Shown here: positions 14,977-23,088 of the stretch, one piece after another
Position numbering within the stretch: the first letter of the stretch is position 1
Layout of the letters: every line of letters begins with the position of its first letter
NCBI GenBank assembly: GCA_022564515.1
Contig: JADFLH010000012.1
Span: 1-34,465 of the forward strand
Length of the DNA: 34,465 nt
DNA from: Nitrososphaerota archaeon
GTDB taxonomy: Archaea; Thermoproteota; Nitrososphaeria; Nitrososphaerales; Nitrosopumilaceae
Direction: 5' to 3'
The notes under the pieces: model-generated
Database searches by the model: none
What the model saw: the letters and a program-made list of their open reading frames with translations, nothing else
Told to the model about the DNA's origin: nothing
Translations under genes and position numbers: made by a program

Positions 14977-15103
14977 CTTATCAATAATCAAAGGAGGTAT
15001 TATTAGCAAAATAGTGTAAAAATTATTTGCCCAAAAACGTTGAGATGACTAGCAAGATTTTAGGATAATAATCATCTTTTTCGAAATTTAATGAAGTTGC
15101 TTT

Positions 15104-15342
15104 TCAATCCATGTTCTCATTGCAGCGGGACAATCTCCCAAATCGATTTTTAAATTCTTCTAAAAGTTGGCTTTGCCTTTCTTTTGGATTATCTAAAAAC
15201 TCTCTCTTATACGCAACAGTTTTTTGTTTGCGAATATCGCCTTAAAAATTTGTATCAAGATATTTGGCGAACCTTTCTTGAAGATTATTGCTTTGGCCTA
15301 TGTAAATTACCTCGTTTTTTTCTTGGTTAGAAAGCTACTCAT
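15104..15342 (-). pseudogene. Decayed GIY-YIG nuclease-domain gene
   Basis: The minus strand has an ATG at 15342 with an AGGAGG ribosome-binding site upstream and MSSFLTKKKTR; a one-base shift at an A7 run (plus 15315-15321) leads into EVIYIGQSNNLQERFAKYLD, the GIY-YIG signature. An in-frame TAA (plus 15242-15244) interrupts, then GDIRKQKTVAYKREFLDNP and FKNRFGRLSRCNENMD end at TGA. The stop is most simply a GAA to TAA change. With a frameshift and a nonsense codon, this is a real remnant of a small single-domain GIY-YIG protein of about 78 residues. The rest of 14977-15467 shows no other gene. Confidence 0.75.
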
Positions 15343-15392
15343 CACACAACCCTCCTAACACAATTTACAAATAAATAGCGAAATAATATTAC

Positions 15393-15444
15393 GGGTTTTA
15401 CGGTGTTTAATGCGGATTTTTCAAAACCCCCTACAGAATAAATA
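15393..15444 (+). promoter_or_regulatory. pdxS promoter with upstream inverted repeat
   Basis: AATAAATA (15437-15444) lies about 27 nt before the GTG start of pdxS, giving a leaderless mRNA and supporting that start. Immediately upstream, GGGTTTT (15393-15399) and AAAACCC (15423-15429) form a perfect 7-bp inverted repeat with a 23-nt spacer, a candidate regulator site. Confidence 0.45.
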
Positions 15445-15467
15445 GCTATGAGACATGAGTTAGAATT

Positions 15468-16436
15468 GTGATTCCTCTTTCAGGCGATTTAAAAAATGCA
15501 AAGGGCATCATCAATGAAAATATTGAATCAAACTCCATTATTCATGGCACTTCAACTCTGAAACGTGGTTTTGCTCACATGCTAAAAAATGGAGTTGTAA
15601 TGGATGTTACTGCTGTTGAACAGGCTCAGATAGCTGAAGATGCAGGAGCTGTCTCTGTAATGGTTTTAGACAAACTCCCTTCAGATGTCAGAAAGGCAGG
15701 TGGTGTAGCACGAACTGCAAGTATAAGAGTCATTCAAGAAATTATGGACTCTGTCACAATCCCAGTAATGGCGAAGTGTAGAATTGGACATGTTTACGAA
15801 GCAAAAGTGCTTGCACAAACTGATGTTGACATGATTGATGAATCAGAAGTTCTTACACCAGCTGATGAAAATCATCATATTTGGAAATGGGATTTCACGA
15901 CCCCATTTGTTAATGGAGCCCGTTCCTTAGCAGAAGCATTACGTAGAATTGAAGAAGGAGCTGCAATGATCAGAACCAAAGGTGAACCAGGCACTGGAAA
16001 TGTAGCAGAAGCAGTTACACATATCAAAAAGGTAAATGATGAACTTAGAACTATCAAATCAATTTATGATTCTGGTGATAATCAGGATCTTGTGAAAATT
16101 GCAAGAGACTTTCATGTTTCTTATGAACTTGTTAAAGAAACAGCAAAACTTGGAAGATTGCCAGTTGTTAATTTTGCTGCTGGTGGTATTGCTACACCTG
16201 CCGATGCAGCTTATTTGATGTCTTTAGGCTGTGATGGAATTTTTGTTGGTTCTGGAATTTTCAATGCAGATGATGCAAAAGAAAGAGCAAAGGCTGTGGT
16301 TCTGGCAACTACATTCTGGGAAGAACCTGACAAAGTAAAAGAAGCTCAGAAGATGATTGATGAAAGGCAATCTATGTTGGGATTGGATGTTGATACATTA
16401 GAGCTAAGAATGCAGGAACGCGGAAGCACAGCATGA
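15468..16436 (+). CDS. pdxS: Pyridoxal 5'-phosphate synthase, PdxS subunit
   Basis: PdxS builds PLP from ribose 5-phosphate, glyceraldehyde 3-phosphate and ammonia supplied by PdxT. Family signatures are [16 protein letters not shown], the catalytic-lysine region [27 protein letters not shown] and [11 protein letters not shown], with the phosphate-binding [19 protein letters not shown] and [10 protein letters not shown]. The start is GTG; no upstream ATG is in frame, and the TATA box spacing fits. Length 322. The 3' end overlaps pdxT by 4 nt (ATGA), so both subunits come from one mRNA. Confidence 0.96.
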   Translation: MIPLSGDLKNAKGIINENIESNSIIHGTSTLKRGFAHMLKNGVVMDVTAVEQAQIAEDAGAVSVMVLDKLPSDVRKAGGVARTASIRVIQEIMDSVTIPVMAKCRIGHVYEAKVLAQTDVDMIDESEVLTPADENHHIWKWDFTTPFVNGARSLAEALRRIEEGAAMIRTKGEPGTGNVAEAVTHIKKVNDELRTIKSIYDSGDNQDLVKIARDFHVSYELVKETAKLGRLPVVNFAAGGIATPADAAYLMSLGCDGIFVGSGIFNADDAKERAKAVVLATTFWEEPDKVKEAQKMIDERQSMLGLDVDTLELRMQERGSTA

Positions 16437-17056
16437 CAGAATTAAACATTGGAGTTTTATCCATTCAGGGAGATGTATCAGAGAATGTTAGTTCTACACA
16501 AGATGCTCTAAAGGAATTTGGTGAAAAGGGAACAGTATCCACAGTCAAAACTCCAGAACAAATTGCAAAGGTTGATGGTCTTATAATTCCTGGAGGTGAA
16601 AGCACAATGATTGGACAACTATCGTTGGTAAACGGTTCATTAAAAAAAATCAAGGAAAAAATTGAAGAGGGAATGCCCGTCTTAGGAATATGCGCTGGAT
16701 TGATTTTACTTTCAAAAGATGCAAAAGATAGAGTAATAGGAGAAATTGATCAACCATTATTGGATTTACTTGACGTGCAAGTTGAGAGAAATTCATTTGG
16801 AAGACAAAAAGATTCTTTTGAAACTGAGATTGCAATGGATTCAATTAACATACCAAAGTTTAATGGCATTTTCATACGTGCCCCATCAATCATCGAGGTC
16901 GGTGAAAAAGTTGAGATCATTTCAAAATTTAATGAAAAGATCGTTGCTGTAAAACAGGACAATATGTTGGGAACAGCATTTCATCCAGAACTTTCATCAG
17001 ATATTTCTATACACCGATACTTTGTTAACATGATAAAACAGGCAAAACGTGACTAG
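16433..17056 (+). CDS. pdxT: Pyridoxal 5'-phosphate synthase, glutaminase PdxT
   Basis: Class I glutaminase that passes ammonia to PdxS. Visible motifs: [12 protein letters not shown] at the N-terminus, oxyanion region [13 protein letters not shown] (about residues 51-63), nucleophile Cys in [11 protein letters not shown] (about 83-93) and the His-x-Glu of the triad in [10 protein letters not shown] (about 183-192). Length 207 is normal. The ATGA overlap with pdxS indicates translational coupling and equal production. Confidence 0.96.
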   Translation: MTELNIGVLSIQGDVSENVSSTQDALKEFGEKGTVSTVKTPEQIAKVDGLIIPGGESTMIGQLSLVNGSLKKIKEKIEEGMPVLGICAGLILLSKDAKDRVIGEIDQPLLDLLDVQVERNSFGRQKDSFETEIAMDSINIPKFNGIFIRAPSIIEVGEKVEIISKFNEKIVAVKQDNMLGTAFHPELSSDISIHRYFVNMIKQAKRD

Positions 17057-17130
17057 TTTTGTCTGATGTAACATGAAACTTATGATTTCTTAGTAATGCT
17101 TTTTAGTTAATTTGGAATTTTAGTCATAAA

Positions 17131-18033
17131 ATGAAGGAAAAAATATTTTTTGTAATTTTTGTGATGCTTGTTTTACTTTTAGGATTTCCAAGCTCAGTAG
17201 TTGATTTTGACGCCTATGCTCAGAAAGAAAAGGCAAGTGTAGAAGAATCAGAGGCATATAAAAAACAACAAAAAAATGCTAAGGAGAAAAGGGAAACAGC
17301 TAAAGAAAGAAAGGAGCAATTAGAAAAACAGGAAACTGAAAAACGTAAAAAATTAGCCAAGAAAAAAGAGGAACAAAAAGAAAAGTATAAAGCTGCTAAG
17401 AAAGAAGTTAAATCAAAATATGATGACTTACGGGAGGATTATAAGAAAAAATTCGATGACCTTAGAGACGAACTAAAAAATAAATTTAGACAATTACAAA
17501 CAACACAACTTGCAACACAGAAAACCACTGCATTGACTTCCTCTGAAATTACTGAGGATAATATCTTAGAATTTGAAGAGAAAAGAATGATGTTGCAAAA
17601 GTTGAAACAAAAATTTAGAGAGCAAATTTTGGAGATTAAAACACGAGCTCATATGGAAAAACAGGACTTGCAAAATTTTCTTGAAGAAGAAAATGAAAGA
17701 AAAATCAAAGTAAAAGCTAAACTACATGTACTTAAACTAAAATTCAAGGATAGAATAAAGGAACATCGAATATACGAATCTTCACCTTTAGAAGATAATG
17801 GTGTTGTGGGAAATCAGAAAGTTCTAATTTGTCATGTACCTCCCGGTAATCCAGAAAATGAACATTCCATAAGGATTTCTTATAACGCGGTTCACGCTCA
17901 CCTTGCTCATGGTGATAGACTTGATTCTTGTGATGAGACACCAGATCCTCCACCACCTGACGGAAAACAATTTACAATCGAAGTAACCGAATCTATTGGA
18001 ATTGGTGCAATAGCAACTGTTGTCAAAGAATAG
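17131..18033 (+). CDS. Secreted coiled-coil protein with CHVPPGNP module
   Basis: A signal peptide (IFFVIFVMLVLLLGFPSS, residues 5-22, ending near AYA) is followed by about 200 very charged residues rich in Lys/Glu that should form a long coiled coil. The C-terminal part carries VLICHVPPGNPENEHSIRIS and HAHLAHGDRLDSC. This Cys/His module recurs at the end of many secreted proteins and probably binds metal or is disulfide-linked. A proline-rich spacer (DPPPPDG) precedes the end. It overlaps the next secreted-protein gene, so the two are probably made together. Surface or matrix role is inference. Confidence 0.75.
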   Translation: MKEKIFFVIFVMLVLLLGFPSSVVDFDAYAQKEKASVEESEAYKKQQKNAKEKRETAKERKEQLEKQETEKRKKLAKKKEEQKEKYKAAKKEVKSKYDDLREDYKKKFDDLRDELKNKFRQLQTTQLATQKTTALTSSEITEDNILEFEEKRMMLQKLKQKFREQILEIKTRAHMEKQDLQNFLEEENERKIKVKAKLHVLKLKFKDRIKEHRIYESSPLEDNGVVGNQKVLICHVPPGNPENEHSIRISYNAVHAHLAHGDRLDSCDETPDPPPPDGKQFTIEVTESIGIGAIATVVKE

Positions 18034-18727
18034 AATGCCGTCTTTTGCTTCTTCGGCATTATTCACAGGCTTATTTTTTTTGATATTATTTGGATTTGCC
18101 CCAGTAGAAGCTGAATCAATAATGGTTGAAAACTATCAAGTGGGATATGAAATCGATGGAGGAACCGTCGTGTACATGGATATGGATACTGATTTTCTTG
18201 AATTAATAGTGGGAATTGATTCTTCAGATGATGGACTTTTGGAATTAACAATTCCTCGAGATCTTTTAGATTCAAAATTCGACATTGATGATGATATCTT
18301 TTTTGTCATTATTGATGGTTTTGAAACAGAGTACATAGAATTAGAAAATGAAGAACAGAGTAGGACTTTGTTAATTCCATTTTTTTGGGGTGATTCTCAA
18401 ATAGAAATTATTGGAACTGATGCATTAGGAATAGGTCTTGAAGAAATCGTTGGACCACTTGTAGAAATACCATCTTGGGTGAAAAACAATGCTGGATGGT
18501 GGTCCCAAGGATTAATTTCTAACCCTGACTTTGTGTCAGGAATTCAGTACTTGATCACTGAAGGAATAATGATTATTCCAGAAACTCAAACAGGTCAAGG
18601 TACCACTCAGGAGATTCCATCATGGATAAAAAATAATGCTGGTTGGTGGGCAGACGGATTAATTGACGACTCTGACTTTGTGTCAGGAATTCAATATCTC
18701 ATAACAAATGGTATAATGAAAGTATAA
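18020..18727 (+). CDS. Secreted protein with two KNNAGWW repeats
   Basis: The protein begins with a signal peptide (SSALFTGLFFLILFGFAPVEA), then an acidic beta-rich domain (about residues 35-145), then two 38-residue repeats each starting EIPSW and containing KNNAGWW and DFVSGIQYLI. Such repeats are frequent in exported proteins of ammonia-oxidising archaea. I choose TTG at 18020, since it adds the basic n-region SKNR the signal peptide needs; ATG at 18035 is the alternative. It overlaps the coiled-coil gene by 14 nt. The stop abuts the valS stop on the opposite strand with no spacer. Confidence 0.75.
   Translation: MSKNRMPSFASSALFTGLFFLILFGFAPVEAESIMVENYQVGYEIDGGTVVYMDMDTDFLELIVGIDSSDDGLLELTIPRDLLDSKFDIDDDIFFVIIDGFETEYIELENEEQSRTLLIPFFWGDSQIEIIGTDALGIGLEEIVGPLVEIPSWVKNNAGWWSQGLISNPDFVSGIQYLITEGIMIIPETQTGQGTTQEIPSWIKNNAGWWADGLIDDSDFVSGIQYLITNGIMKV
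18464..18724 (+). repeat. Two 114-nt coding repeats (38 residues each)
   Basis: Unit 1 is 18464-18577 and unit 2 is 18611-18724, separated by a short Gln/Thr/Gly linker (11 codons). Both encode EIPSW(V/I)KNNAGWW..GLI, DFVSGIQYLIT and GIM at matching positions. Unit 2 runs right to the stop codon. Confidence 0.9.
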
Positions 18728-21046
18728 TCAAGCTTTGAGATTGTGCATTGATTGCAAATCTCTCTTAAATTGCGACAAACTTTCTGGAATGGGAATAGAT
18801 ATCGAATCTTTTAGTGAAAGATTCAATTTTTTTTTCTCATTCCACACTTTGGAATTAAAATCTGTAATTTCTTTTGTAAATCTTGTCATGTCTTCTGGTG
18901 ATTCTAGTTCTACTTGGAGTTCTTTGTGAATCCTTTGTTTAGAATACAAAGTTTGCCAAAGATAATCAGTGATAAAGGGGGTTATAGGAGCTAATAATTT
19001 CAAAACCGTAGATAAGGCTTTATGAAGTGTAAAAATAGCCCCATTTTTCTCTTCTTCAGAAAATCCAATTCCATATGCCCGTGCTTTAACCATCTCAATA
19101 TAATGTGCTGCAAAAATATTCCAAGTAAATTCTCTAAGTGCGATGGCTGGGATGAAAAAGTTGTATTCCTTGTAACCTTTCTTGCATTCAGCTATGAGCT
19201 TATCAAGCACTGATAATATCCATTTGTCAGTATGCGTCAGAGTTGCTGAATCAATTACAGGAAAACTTGACAAAAATCTGGAAACGTTCCAAAGTTTACT
19301 AAGGAATTTTTTAGTTGATTCAATTTTTTGTTCGGAGCATCTAAAGTCATACCCATGGTTTATCTCACTTGCACTCCAAAACCTGAACGTATCTGCTCCA
19401 ATGTTTTTAATGAGTGGTAATGGATCAATGGCATTTCCTTCACTTTTACTCATCTTCATTCCTTTTTCATCTAATCCATAACCCATAATCCAAGCTTCAG
19501 ACCAGGGTTTTTTTCCAGTTAGTTGCTCACACCTAAAAAGAGTATAATACAACCAAGTTCGAACTATGTCTTTAGCTTGGGGTCTGATTGTTGCTGGGTA
19601 TGTTTTTTTGAAAAAATCATCATCTTTTGTGTATTTTGAAACGAAAAGAGGTGAAATGCTTGAATCCATCCACGTATCAAAAGTTCGTTCTTCACCTACA
19701 AATTCGGAGGAGCCACATTTTTTGCATTGTTTGAATGGAGCTTTTTCCTTCCATGGCTTGTAGTAATTTCCAGGTACCGGTACATGAGCTTCTGAACAAT
19801 CTTTACAATACCAAATAGGAATTTCAGTGCCATAAAATCTTCTCCTAGAAATCGGCCAATCAATAGTAATTGAATCAAGCCAGTTCATGAGAATTTGTTT
19901 GTGCATAGATGGATAAAACTCAATTTCAGATCCTAGCTTTTTCATTTTTTCAATTGAATCTAATTGTTTTAGGTAGTATTCTTCCATAGGAATTATTTCA
20001 ATTGGATTTTTACTTCTTTCTGAAATTGGTGTCCTATGTACAATCTCTTCGATTTTCTCAATAAATCCTCTCTTTTCCAAATCTTCAATGATCTTTACTC
20101 GTGCTTGTTTTGGTCTTAGACCTGCATATTCACCAGCAACTTCAGTCATTTTTCCATCTAGTCCAATTGCAATAACTTCATCAAGTTTTAATTCTCTGAA
20201 TAAAGTAACATCGTTATGGTCACCATAACTACAAATCATAACTGCGCCAGAACCAAATTCTTTTTGAACTGAATGATGTATTTTAATTTCTACTTCCTGA
20301 TTTGAAATGGGAACAATAATTTTTTTCCCAACCAATTCAGTGTATCTTTCATCTTCAGGATTTGTAATAATTGCTTTACATGCGCAAAGAAGTTCTGGTC
20401 TTGTACTAGCAATTATTATCGTTTTATCGGAATCTTTTATCTGAAATTTCATGTAAATGAGTTTTGCTGAAAGATCTTGGTAAATTATTTCGGCATCAGC
20501 AATAGTTGTGCCTGAAACCCAATCATAGTTATTAGGTCTGTTTGCAAGGTAAATCATTCCCTTATTCCATAATTCTATGAATGTAGCTTGCGTTAGGGCT
20601 CTGTATTCTTTTGAATCTGTCCTATAGTAATTAGCCCAATCAACACTGAGCCCAAGATTCCTCATAATCTGAATCATTTCAGCCTCTAAATCATCAAGTG
20701 CTTCATTACACAAATCAAGAAATTTTCCACGTTCTGTTTCACGCATTCGAATTCCATACTTTTTTTCTGTGTATAGCTCTACAGGTAATCCGTTTCTATC
20801 AATTCCAAGTGGAAAATAGACATTTTTCCCATCCATTCTGGCGGTTCTTGCAATCATATCAATTTGCGCATAATGAGCTGCTGCACCAATATGCCATGGA
20901 CGACCAGAGGGATAGGGGGGAGGTGTATCAATGATAAAGTTTTCATCTTTTGGAACAAAATCGTAAAGATGGGATTCTTCCCATTGCTTTAGGATCATTG
21001 ATTCTAATTCAGGATTCCATGCCTTCTCTTGAATTTTTGGCTCCAT
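18728..21046 (-). CDS. valS: Valyl-tRNA synthetase
   Basis: Class I synthetase charging tRNA-Val. PPYPSGRPWHIGAAAHYAQ (about residues 41-59) holds the HIGH-type motif in its archaeal ValRS form, and KMSKSEGNAIDP (about 530-541) is the KMSKS loop. NYDWVSGTTIADAEI matches the ValRS editing-domain entry, and two CxxC knuckles (CKDC, CKKC, about 417-442) form a zinc site. The C-terminal helical anticodon-binding part is present. Length 772 is on the short side for ValRS, as no C-terminal coiled-coil arm is seen. The PTPS-like gene lies 3 nt upstream, so they are probably co-transcribed. Confidence 0.94.
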   Translation of the reverse strand: MEPKIQEKAWNPELESMILKQWEESHLYDFVPKDENFIIDTPPPYPSGRPWHIGAAAHYAQIDMIARTARMDGKNVYFPLGIDRNGLPVELYTEKKYGIRMRETERGKFLDLCNEALDDLEAEMIQIMRNLGLSVDWANYYRTDSKEYRALTQATFIELWNKGMIYLANRPNNYDWVSGTTIADAEIIYQDLSAKLIYMKFQIKDSDKTIIIASTRPELLCACKAIITNPEDERYTELVGKKIIVPISNQEVEIKIHHSVQKEFGSGAVMICSYGDHNDVTLFRELKLDEVIAIGLDGKMTEVAGEYAGLRPKQARVKIIEDLEKRGFIEKIEEIVHRTPISERSKNPIEIIPMEEYYLKQLDSIEKMKKLGSEIEFYPSMHKQILMNWLDSITIDWPISRRRFYGTEIPIWYCKDCSEAHVPVPGNYYKPWKEKAPFKQCKKCGSSEFVGEERTFDTWMDSSISPLFVSKYTKDDDFFKKTYPATIRPQAKDIVRTWLYYTLFRCEQLTGKKPWSEAWIMGYGLDEKGMKMSKSEGNAIDPLPLIKNIGADTFRFWSASEINHGYDFRCSEQKIESTKKFLSKLWNVSRFLSSFPVIDSATLTHTDKWILSVLDKLIAECKKGYKEYNFFIPAIALREFTWNIFAAHYIEMVKARAYGIGFSEEEKNGAIFTLHKALSTVLKLLAPITPFITDYLWQTLYSKQRIHKELQVELESPEDMTRFTKEITDFNSKVWNEKKKLNLSLKDSISIPIPESLSQFKRDLQSMHNLKA

Positions 21047-21049
21047 TTC

Positions 21050-21868
21050 TTATTGTTTATCTAACTTTGCTATAATGTGAGCACCTTTGTTGAATCCTTC
21101 GTAAATGTAGACGCCAATCGCTTCTACATTAGGTGGCAATTTTGGTGCTAGAATTTTGATTAATTCTGTAGATAGATTTTCTACAGTGGCCTCTCCTTCA
21201 AGAAGATAAGTAGTATTTTTAGGAACTTTCAAATCAAACATTCCCTTTGGTCCTTCAAACCCAATTCTGAAATGAGAGTCATCTTCATCTTTCAGATATT
21301 TTCTATTTATGAAAAATTTGTGATCAAGAACTGTAATCACTTCTTTGATAATTTTTTTTGCGTCACCAAAGTCAATTACCATATCATTTTTCATCTGTCC
21401 AACTAATTCCACCATCACTGACGAAGTATGTCCATGTAAAATTGAACATTTTTCAACTAAAGGAAGAATATGGGCATAATCAAATGCAAATGAGGGATCT
21501 TCGATGAAAATTGAACCTGTTTGAGGACTTTTTTTATCATAAAATACAATGTCATCAAGTTCACTTATCTGCGCTGCAAATTTTGGGTGACCGATTGCCA
21601 TAATTTTTGTATCCGGAGAATGCTCTTTGATTTCTTTATACTTTTTAATGTCATCATCACTATCTATCACTTCAATCAACCCATTTTCTGTTTTAAAATC
21701 CACCATAACGATTTTTCCATTAATAGATAATTCATAATTGTATTCATAATTTTGTTCTAAAAAAGTAAGCATTTGTGCTATTGTTAACTCTGTTCTTGTT
21801 TTCATGAGGTTACCTTTTTTATCGATGTATCTAAAATCAGAATCTAATACAGTTGGACTTGAGGCCAT
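21050..21868 (-). CDS. 6-pyruvoyltetrahydropterin synthase-like, with extra N-terminal domain
   Basis: The C-terminal half is a PTPS/QueD fold: FAFDYAHILPLVEKCSILHG and HGHTS give the His ligands and catalytic-type Cys, VIDFGDAKKIIKEV and LDHKFF follow, and TVENLSTELI is the typical late helix with a Glu. PTPS enzymes act on dihydroneopterin triphosphate. The first ~110 residues are an additional domain (KIVMVDFKTENGLIEVIDSD, then DTKIMAIGHPKFAAQI) that I cannot name; it has an alpha/beta pattern. I choose ATG 21868 (272 residues); an in-frame TTG at 21877 is possible. It sits 3 nt before valS and near the pterin dehydratase gene, which supports a pterin role. Confidence 0.85.
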   Translation of the reverse strand: MASSPTVLDSDFRYIDKKGNLMKTRTELTIAQMLTFLEQNYEYNYELSINGKIVMVDFKTENGLIEVIDSDDDIKKYKEIKEHSPDTKIMAIGHPKFAAQISELDDIVFYDKKSPQTGSIFIEDPSFAFDYAHILPLVEKCSILHGHTSSVMVELVGQMKNDMVIDFGDAKKIIKEVITVLDHKFFINRKYLKDEDDSHFRIGFEGPKGMFDLKVPKNTTYLLEGEATVENLSTELIKILAPKLPPNVEAIGVYIYEGFNKGAHIIAKLDKQ

Positions 21869-21961
21869 TTGTGACAAGTCAACTGTATTCTGTATATAAA
21901 TTCTGTATTGAAAATTTCCTTAGGAAGCTATTACATGAAAAAAGAGTTCTTGAATGTAATA

Positions 21962-22246
21962 TTAAACGAGAGAGTTTAGTGTCTTTGCAAGATTAATGTC
22001 GTTTTGGGTTATACCTCCTGCGTCATGAGTCACTAGTTCAACTGATAGCTTATTGTAAACATTGAACCATTCTGGATGATGATTCATTTTCTCAATATGC
22101 ATTGCAGCTCTAGTCATAAAGCCAAATGCTTGGTTAAAATCATCAAACTGAAAATCTTTGTGGAGTTTTCCATTTACAACTGACCAACCTGGCAAGTTTT
22201 TGAGCTCATTTTCAATTATTTCAGATGATAACTTTTCAAGAGCCAT
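21962..22246 (-). CDS. Pterin-4a-carbinolamine dehydratase
   Basis: A 94-residue PCD/DCoH protein, normally dehydrating 4a-hydroxytetrahydropterin. The family signature is complete: [20 protein letters not shown] (about residues 51-70) and [11 protein letters not shown], with the His-His-Pro and Thr-His active-site residues. It lies 94 nt upstream of a PTPS-like gene on the same strand, so the two may act on the same pterin. Archaeal pterins serve other cofactors, and the physiological substrate here is not known from sequence. Confidence 0.92.
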   Translation of the reverse strand: MALEKLSSEIIENELKNLPGWSVVNGKLHKDFQFDDFNQAFGFMTRAAMHIEKMNHHPEWFNVYNKLSVELVTHDAGGITQNDINLAKTLNSLV

Positions 22247-22332
22247 GACTCATCATCGTTTTTATCAAATTAATAGTTAAAGATATGTCGTTAAGCGTAA
22301 CCACTTTGTATACCTTAATTTAGAACTCTTTA

Positions 22333-23088
22333 ATGCAAAAAGAAACTATGATGCTTTTAAATGAAATGAAATATGCTATCAAGGAATCCATATCTGATAA
22401 AAAAATTGGAGTTGGCTTTTCAGGAGGAGTAGATAGCTCACTAATATCAAAAATTTGTTTTGATCTTGGCTATGACATAACCTTACTTACGATCGGATTT
22501 CCTGACTCTCATGATATTGTTTTTGCCAAGGAAGTAAATATTCATCTAAATTATAATCACAAAATTTTTGAAATTGATACGAACACTTTTGATAATATTG
22601 CTTCAAAAATTAATAAAAAAATTAAGACTGATAATCTTTCTTGGAATGAAAATTGTATTGCTTTTTACTATGTAGCAAAGCTAGCAGATGGCCTTGACAT
22701 AAAGACTGTAGTAACTGCAAATGGTATAGATGAATTATTTTGTGGTTATAATGCTTACAGAGATGTCATAGATGAAGGTGAAGCTAAAGTTTTAGAATTG
22801 ATGAATTCAAAACTTGAAAACGAACTACAAATGATGAACGCAATAAATGATGTAACATCAGAATTTGGAGTACAAATAGTCCACCCTTTATTATCAAAAA
22901 AATTTATCGACTATACAAAAACCATTCCTATTTCAGAAAAAATCATTGGAAAAGATGATTTATTACGAAAACACATTATTAGAAAATTAGCTGCTGAAAT
23001 TAATGTGCCAAGAATTTCAACAAATAAAAGAAAAAAAGCTTTGCAGTATGGTTCATTCATTCATAAAGAATTGCTAAAATCTAGATGA
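22333..23088 (+). CDS. Asparagine-synthase-like ATP pyrophosphatase, no glutaminase domain
   Basis: A PP-loop protein: IGVGFSGGVDSSLISK (about residues 25-40) is the SGGxDS ATP-pyrophosphatase motif, and TANGIDELFCGYNAYRD (about 133-149) is the GxDElFxGY motif of the asparagine synthetase C-terminal domain. At 251 residues it lacks the N-terminal glutamine amidotransferase domain of AsnB. It probably adenylates a carboxylate and uses free ammonia or another nucleophile. It overlaps the convergent purB gene by 8 nt at the 3' end. Confidence 0.85.
   Translation: MQKETMMLLNEMKYAIKESISDKKIGVGFSGGVDSSLISKICFDLGYDITLLTIGFPDSHDIVFAKEVNIHLNYNHKIFEIDTNTFDNIASKINKKIKTDNLSWNENCIAFYYVAKLADGLDIKTVVTANGIDELFCGYNAYRDVIDEGEAKVLELMNSKLENELQMMNAINDVTSEFGVQIVHPLLSKKFIDYTKTIPISEKIIGKDDLLRKHIIRKLAAEINVPRISTNKRKKALQYGSFIHKELLKSR

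Noticed and set aside
15088-15150. Alternative tail for the GIY-YIG remnant in a shifted frame ending at 15088
   Set aside because: The unshifted frame ends FGRLSRCNENMD, which fits the usual end of GIY-YIG domain proteins better.
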